A stretch of 64,000 nucleotides of DNA from Gentiana macrophylla. Taxonomy: Eukaryota; Streptophyta; Magnoliopsida; Gentianales; Gentianaceae. The stretch lies in contig JAOBSW010000238.1 of assembly GCA_026214975.1 (NCBI GenBank), positions 60,406 through 124,405 on the forward strand, given 5' to 3'. How positions within the stretch are numbered: the first letter of the stretch is position 1; each line of letters starts with the position of its first letter. A model generated the notes under the pieces. It had not been told where the DNA came from. It made no database searches and saw only the letters and a program-made list of their open reading frames with translations. A program made the translations under genes and the position numbers. This document shows positions 57,880-64,000 of the stretch, piece by piece.

Positions 57880-58915
57880 TATTGTGCTAAGTCAGCGTGG
57901 CTAGCGATAATTACATGGGTTGACGGTGCATTGCTTCATAATTTTAGACCAACTAGGTTCAACCATCTTTGTCAAAAATGATTAAGACATCGCCTCTCTC
58001 TAACAAAAGAAAACTAAAGATTACTGAAGACCGACTAACAGACGGCGACGCTTTCGATAACGATCCGATATTCGATAAGTCTTCCGAGTCGCTTTGTCAA
58101 CTTCTCGTAAATGGATAAAGAGTCTCCTTCAAGATACTCGCTCAAGATCCCCAAGTCGTTGCAAAAAGATAAGACAGAATGGCTGCGCCTCCAATCATAA
58201 CATCAAACTTGCCTACCGCCATAGAAAAACTATTCAAAATATCTCCATTAATGTTATTTCTCGCTAAACCGCTTGAATCGCCATGCCTTCATTATTGGTA
58301 GCAACATCTACATTGATTTTAATTTTTCCTAACTCGGTGGTTTTCAGGATTTTGGTAGCTCAACTCATGCTCATGTGGTGCGACCTTCTCATGAGCCCAT
58401 AGGTATGCATTAGCTTCGGCTTCACCCACTTACAAATGACCATAGCATCGCCTTTTCATTTTCAAAATGAAAGCACATCCGCTTTCCAAATTCCCCAAAT
58501 AAGGCAAATAATCCTGCAATACTTGCTTCATCTTCTTGAAGCAGAAGATACTCGAAGAAATCTAAACAAGTAGGGACTTTGTACAGTTTTCCAAAAAAGG
58601 CCATCACGGGTCATTTTCCAGGCCGGATCTGCAATGTCGCAATCAAATAGGCAGTGTCTAATAGATTCATCTTCCCTATTGCAAATAGGACATAATCCAT
58701 TGCCTATTCCCCTGTAGTTTCAGTCCAAGAGAAGTAGGTAGCGATTTCATGTAGCTTTCCAAAAAAACGGATAATCTTTGCCTCACTTTCGGTGTTCTGC
58801 ATACAAAGAGTGCCATATTTTTTGTAGGGCGAGAGCGGGAGGGGACCGCGGCATTTACTATGTTGGACTTCAAGTCTCTAGCTAACCAATACCCAGATTT
58901 TACCGAGTACAATTC
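57880..58915 (-). pseudogene. LINE ORF2 3' end: zf-RVT and RNase H relic
   Basis: The minus-strand translation starts with YSVKSGYWLARDLKSNIVNA (58912-58850) and continues with shifted frames PSRSRPTKNMALFV, TPKVRQRLSVFLESYMKSLP, a GNRQ/WIMSY segment, then LFALFGEFGKRMCFHFENEK (58530-58450). This is the zinc-binding RT-associated region of plant LINEs. A later frame gives KINVDVATNNEGMAIQAV (about 58325-58265), the first strand and Asp of the RNase H domain, and decayed sequence to about 57880. RT itself is absent. Confidence 0.75.
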
Positions 58916-61439
58916 AATGCTTGTGTAGTGCCATATAAGTTTGTCTTATGTATTTTGAACGGATGAAAAACCCATATTTACTTAGAGTATAATTGATGAT
59001 TAAATAGTATGATATTTTTATATTTATTTAACAATAAAAGTGCACAACTTTAAAACCAATTTTTGTTTAAAAAATAATCTCAAATCTCAAGGGGCATGAG
59101 CGTCTCCCTTGATGTTTAGAAAGATTACATCTGGCCTCATATATATGTCATTATACATCTTTAGATTCATTCTACAATATGTTTCATTCATTCGCATTAC
59201 CAATGTAATATTTATTACTCATTTATCTATCTTACCTCTAATTTATTATCAATCTAACAACTTTTTATTATTTAACAAGATTGTGATTAATGATATTCAA
59301 ATTGACATTTTGTAAATTTAATCTTCAAATTTACGACATTCTTCTATTTTCTTAATTATGCAATAAAACATCTAAAATGACTTATAATATATGGGACGAA
59401 TGTAGTATTTATAATGAACGTTTTTACTGCTTCCGATGTTCAGTCAGACTCAAATGTATCATTTAGGACAAACTTGGAATGAATCAGATTTATGAATTCA
59501 AATACAAGAGACTTTAAGGCGAAAAAATAAATAAATTATTATTTGATAACAAAAGGTAGGGTTGAGGAGTGTCAACATTAATTTTCAATTAATCCTATTC
59601 CCATAAAATACTTGTTATATTATTTTCTATTGTCAGTTGACTTATTTCACATTATGTTATCTTGCAGTTTATATTAAATCATCTATAAAGTGCATCTTAA
59701 TTGTTAAAAAAATAGGATGCAATAACGAGAATCTTATCTCTGAGCTGGGGTGGAGGATTCGATTCATTAAATAATCAAATTTTCACCTCTGGGAAAATAC
59801 CTCTACCCCCAAACCACTGAAAAACCTCAATGTGCCAAAAGGAAATTTCTCTTCTTCTTCTACGATTGAGGACTCAAATCTGCTTTTTATCATTCCCACT
59901 GCTATAGGCTTAATTATAGCCTACTGTACATGAATTTTTGGTAAATTTTAAAATTTTATCACCATTTAGTTTGTGCATTCATTTTAACTTTCTTAAATCC
60001 TGTAAAATTCTAAAATTCCTACATTTTGAAATGTGTTAGGTAATAACACTATTCCACAGTCCACAATGCTATAAACTACGCAAAAAGTGGATATAATTAA
60101 TTTTATTACATCTTACGAGAGAAGGGATAAAGTTGTGAATCGATACTACATTTCCTTAAATCTACATAATTTCATCTCATCGATCATATACTTTTACTTA
60201 TAAAAATTAAAACTTCAAATAATCATAACCACAAGACACGTTTTAATCAAAAAACGATACAGATTTAAAGAGTGAGTGTATATTATTCGATAAACTTTAG
60301 TCTAGGAAATATCTAAAAAGTAGTACTATTGACTTTCCTAAATAAAAAGTATTACTATTGACTTTACAAAAGTTGTATTGATGGGGTTGGGTGTTTCCTG
60401 TTAAATTCCTATTGTACTTTACATTGCTACTACTATAAACTATATATATATAGAGCTAACCGTCACTAATGAGAGCATGCTACACAAGATTTTATTCCAT
60501 TGTCACATATTTCTCCGGGTCAAATATGTATATTATAGGGGCTTTATCTAGCTACGTCAATAAATTAAGTGAATCAATGAGCTTAGTTGGTTTAATTTAT
60601 GGGATGTTTTTATTTAGTAAAATATAAATTTAAAAAAAATAGGTGAATCAACATTTGCTTTTAGAAAAAAAAGGAATAAAGTCATAAACTTTGAACAAAT
60701 TAGCGATTATATTGATCGATAATAAATTATCGATAAGATGAATAATTTAATTAATGTTTTAATTTTTCAAAATAAGTTGTTGATGTTTTTTTTTTTTTTT
60801 TTTTTAATTTTAAAAATGTTGTTTAGGAGACAAAATAAAGAGTCATGAAAAATCCATATTACGAGAATGAAAAATCCATATAAGAATTGGAAAGGGATGG
60901 CCGACATGCCTAGTATGGGTTATATAACGCATATAAGTGTATAATTAGTGCCAAATCCCTTAATATTTGAACAAACGTTAAAAAGACAAAATTAATGTCT
61001 TAATTGGTATTTAGCCCATTGGATTAAATATGGCCGTTAAGCGCTAGAAAGACAAAATAAGATACAAAATTTAAAAAATTGACAGAAAAAAGATAATGAG
61101 TAGAGGACAAAACGCCAAGACGTTATTACACGCAGCATTATAATGCTACTACAACCATACGTAGCAGAACACAATGTGAAGAATACGCGCTGTCATTCCT
61201 TCCTCAACAACTATCTTTCAGAAAGAACATGTACTCAACACGCACGTTATTATTCTCAACAACTATCTTTTTTTCGTCTCTTTCTCCCATTTCGTGATTA
61301 AAACAAATTCTCCACAACATTTAACTAATTAAATATAATGATAAAATAACAAAGTGTTATTTCACCGAACGATTATACCATTCTTTAGTTTTTTATTTTT
61401 GTATTTGATTTAGTGGATTGGTTGATAGAACATAGTTGA
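58916..61439. other. AT-rich intergenic stretch
   Basis: No gene is supported. Poly-T (about 60786-60805), TATATATA near 60445, and the dispersed repeat copy at about 61135-61280 (see 44925-45020). Open frame 59109-59315 is compositionally AT-driven. Confidence 0.6.
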
Positions 61440-62060
61440 GTGTACAAACCAAATAGCATAGGATGCCTTTAGCAAGAGACTAATGGATATCCGTGGGTTG
61501 ATGCATATATTGAGACAATTTTTTTATGGCAAAGGTATGGTCTTGGTCGGGTAAAAGATAAATATTGGAGGCTACCAATAATCATGCTAAATTGAGATGG
61601 ATCAGCAAGAGGCGTGCAGACTTGGATGAGAGTGAGGAAATATCTCGCAGGCAAGGGAGTGTCGACTCGAATTTGCAACTTGCATGTTCGCTTGGTAAGT
61701 AGTTCTCAAATGTACCATTGCTTGAGAAAGAAGGATAACATCCGAATTGTGAATGACCTCAACACCAAGAAAATAAGATAATGTACCGAGATTCTTAGTG
61801 CAAAACGAGCTGCCAAACTGAACAAGTGCATGAGAGCTATTTCAAGTAATAATAATATCATCAATGTAAATAAGGAGATAAATGAAAATAGAAGCCTGTG
61901 ACTAAATAAATATATAACTAAGTGTCAAGACGAGAATTAGAGAATCCCTGATAGACCGTATAATTTTTAGTTCATTATACCAAGCCCGTGTGAGGCTTGT
62001 TTGAGTCCATAAATTGTTTTGTTGAGCTTACAGATATAATTGGCTTTAGTAGAGTCCACG
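61440..62060 (-). pseudogene. Copia reverse transcriptase fragment
   Basis: Minus-strand order: KLNKTIYGLKQAS (about 62045-62000), YIDDIIIT with both catalytic Asp (61872-61850), GSSFCTKNLGTLSYFLGVEV, HNSDVILLSQAMVHL (about 61800-61710), and DPSQFSMIIGSLQYLSFTRP (about 61600-61540). This is the second half of a Copia RT. Stops and shifts are present. LTRs, integrase and RNase H are not adjacent, so it is an isolated relic. Confidence 0.8.
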
Positions 62061-62860
62061 GGTCAGGGGCAAAGACAAATAAACCATTTATTTTATTATT
62101 AAAAACATTAATAATTATTGAAAAATTACAAACTTTAACACTCCGAGGCACAAATTCAACTCCAAAACTAGAAACAAATTGTCCAAGCCCTACTTGTAAA
62201 CAACACAAAAACTTAAACCCTAAATTTCTATAATCATTATTTGAAGGACCCGAATCTCTTTCACCGGATGATTATGCATATAGTTCTTTAGGTCCGATCA
62301 AATCCACACACATCTCCGACAAAACCTTAATTATACCCTCAAAGTAATTTGACGCTTAATTTTTGTTTTCTCATTTTTCAACAAGTCAAAATAGAGTCTT
62401 ATATTATGACAGATGTTGGGTTAATATAGTTGCTGGTTTTAATGTCATAAATAAAGTTCAACTTCAGAGAATTAGCAGCCCCTGAATTAATGTCTAGACA
62501 TCAATAGTTTCACTGCAGCACTAAAGATTAAGACCTATAACAACACTTTTGCAAATAAAATAAAAGAAGACTAGAAATAAAAATACTACATATAATAATT
62601 ACATGCAAAACAACTAAGGGGCGGTGATTTAAAATGATAAAAGAAGGCTTTAAAAATAAAAACATGATAAATGTAAAAGAACAAATCCACTGCTCATAAC
62701 TCAAAATCCATCGCTTTCAATTTAACTACTTCAAATCTAATGCTTTTTACCCAAAAAATTCAAAGCGCTCAAATTGCCTCGCTTTTAACAATAAACCCAA
62801 CAACTAAAACAAACACAAATACTTATATTTTTATTCATAAAATAATCACTACTGCTGTTA
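62061..62860. other. AT-rich intergenic stretch
   Basis: No supported gene. A weak minus-strand 'DINSGAAN' phrase near 62475-62500 recalls a Copia protease site but is too short to call. Confidence 0.5.
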
Positions 62861-62982
62861 GATACGATCCATGATATCCATGGCAGCCGACGTAATCTTT
62901 ACTGGTTGATGACGTTTTGACCAATAGCATGGCCTTTTTGCTCGGGCTCGACGGCGGCGATATTCCTTTCAGCAGCATATTA

Positions 62983-63256
62983 TTAAGCACCAGAGCCCTT
63001 TTTCGTGTCCAATTTTCTTCCTCCTCCGCCTCCTCTCTGCAGCTTCAGTGCAGCAACCTTTTCGTGTCCAATTTCGCCGGCCATGGCTGCAACAGTAGAG
63101 TCTGCCGCTGCTGCTTCTTTTCCGGCATCATGGAGAGCTAAAGGAACGGGATTTTCAATGTTTAAAGGTCTGAAGGCGGCGGAATAATTGAAGATTAAGG
63201 TAAGGAAGAGAGTTGTAAGGAGTGAAACGATGCAAGAAATTGTATGATATAGCCAT
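62983..63256 (-). pseudogene. Candidate small secreted protein, one apparent frameshift
   Basis: Minus strand. A TATA box TATAAATA (63365-63358) lies about 100 bases upstream of an ATG at 63256 in good plant context (CCAATGGCT). The ATG frame runs only 33 codons (MAISYNFLHRF...). In the next frame a strongly hydrophobic segment, CIVSLLTTLFLTLIF, is followed by NYSAAFRPLNIENPVPLALH, an Ala-rich part, AAMAGEIGHEKVAALKLQ, five Gly and RKLDTKKGSGA with a stop at 62985. One indel between 63240 and 63225 would join start and signal peptide into a precursor of about 90 residues. The base composition is coding-like against AT-rich surroundings. Family not recognised. A functional peptide precursor is possible but unproven. 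Confidence 0.4.
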
Positions 63257-63357
63257 TGGAAGATTATTATAGTTTAAAACTGAGAGAGAGAAAAGTTTAG
63301 GCTTTTTTTGTTTGCAGAAAAGAAAAAAAGTGAATACTTGAGGGGCTTATGAGGTCT

Positions 63358-63365
63358 TATTTATA
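63358..63365 (-). promoter_or_regulatory. TATA box of the candidate small gene
   Basis: The minus strand reads GTATAAATAAG. It lies 102 bases before the ATG at 63256, a normal distance for a plant TATA box with a short leader. Confidence 0.5.
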
Positions 63366-64000
63366 CAAATTGAAATAAAAAGTCCTAAGAAACAAAAACA
63401 AAAAGGGGGAAATTTATGTCAAGGATTTATTAGAATTTTCCGTCATAATACGTTTAATTTTTATGATTATACAAACTGAAAGAAAAGCTTTCCTAAAAAA
63501 AAAAAACAAAAATTATAGAAAAAACATTTATGTCAAATATTTATTAGATTTTTCCGTCATAATATGTTTACTTTATTTTGCCAAAAAGAAATTGTTTACT
63601 TTATTATACTCTCTCATTTGCGAAAATACTACAAATTCAAGTAAGATAAAAACTAAACTGGCCCGGGCTTTATCACAGTGATCAATATTAAACGAATTTG
63701 CATAACTGGCCGGACGATTTAATACATCCTTACTTATCGCTGGTGACTATAAAACATAATTAACTTGTTAAGACCGGGTTAAAGGTCATCCATTATAAAA
63801 TAAAAATAAAAATTCCCTTCGATTTCCTACATGTACTGATCGCTCGCTTACTTTAGTTTTTCACACTGTTATTTGGCAAAAATGCACAAATATTGGCAAT
63901 CTCTGACGGCAAGACTTGGAAGAATGGAGACTTGTATAATAGGAGGAAACTTGCAGAGCAATTGGTTAGATAGCTGGGGAATTTTTATTACTCGCAAGAC
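63366..64000. other. AT-rich intergenic stretch to window end
   Basis: No gene. A short direct duplication is visible: 'aatttatgtcaaggatttattagaattttccgtcataatacgttta' (about 63410-63455) resembles 'atttatgtcaaatatttattagatttttccgtcataatatgttta' (about 63526-63570). Confidence 0.6.

Noticed and set aside
62440..62511. Copia protease site (DINSGAAN) on the minus strand
   Set aside because: About 25 residues of weak similarity only, with integrase absent between it and the RT relic at 61440-62060. Too little to call.
62910..62985. IDA/PIP-like peptide motif (KGISPPSSPSKKA) on the minus strand
   Set aside because: It is read in a different frame from the candidate secreted protein, after two stops. 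The candidate's own frame reads ERNIAAVEPEQKGHAIG there. The resemblance is probably chance.
1..64000. CRISPR array, bacterial operon, viral genome or rRNA locus
   Set aside because: No regularly spaced repeats, no rRNA or tRNA signature, and no prokaryotic gene organisation. Everything recognised is plant nuclear.

Overview
The window is nuclear DNA from a flowering plant, most likely a eudicot. It is AT-rich and has spliced genes with GT-AG introns, plant-only gene families (alpha-expansin, a PLS/E-type pentatricopeptide protein, an RTNLB reticulon) and many LTR retrotransposons of lineages typical of angiosperms. No bacterial, organellar or viral segment was recognised. The only genes that look functional lie between about 32.1 and 44.4 kb, with one speculative small gene near 63 kb.

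Layout. 1-4.9 kb is AT-rich intergenic DNA with LTR-like scraps. 4.9-22.0 kb is a three-level nest. A LINE-type RNase H relic (minus strand) is split by an Athila-like Ty3/gypsy element (5404-21857). The gag of that element is in turn split by a 9.0-kb Copia-type, apparently non-coding element (7302-16319) with two 1733-bp LTRs and a perfect 5-bp target duplication. The Athila-like element keeps gag and protease but has no reverse transcriptase, RNase H or integrase. 23.5-23.8 kb is another RNase H relic. 23.9-29.0 kb is a complete but frameshifted Copia element of Ale/RE1 type on the minus strand, with about 205-bp LTRs, a 5-bp target duplication, an initiator-Met tRNA primer site and gag-PR-IN-RT-RH in order.

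32.1-41.1 kb is a gene island. It holds two intact tandem alpha-expansin genes (32924-33793 and 36403-37282) that share promoter, intron and 3' flank, then a PPR gene resembling Arabidopsis At2g37320 but interrupted by two 1-base deletions (38459-39935), then a third, degraded expansin copy (about 40434-41080). A four-exon reticulon-like gene follows on the minus strand (44330-42429), convergent with the array.

45.8-47.3 kb is a solo LTR with a perfect 5-bp target duplication. 47.7-48.7 kb is a diverged LTR piece related to the LTR of the nested element. 49.4-56.0 kb is a heavily frameshifted Tork-like Copia element (plus strand) with an unusual GC-rich block in its LTRs and a 33-bp tandem hairpin repeat in its leader. 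57.9-58.9 kb (LINE) and 61.4-62.1 kb (Copia RT) are further relics. Near 63 kb a minus-strand reading frame with a TATA box and a signal-peptide-like segment may be a small secreted protein gene with one frameshift.

The expansins would act in wall loosening, the PPR protein in organelle RNA processing and the reticulon in shaping the tubular ER. They share no pathway, and the expansin tandem duplication is the only functional grouping. Many disruptions, in transposons and in the PPR gene, are single-base indels. The two LTRs of the nested element differ in short patches rather than by scattered substitutions. Some of the apparent pseudogenisation may therefore be consensus error in the assembly.
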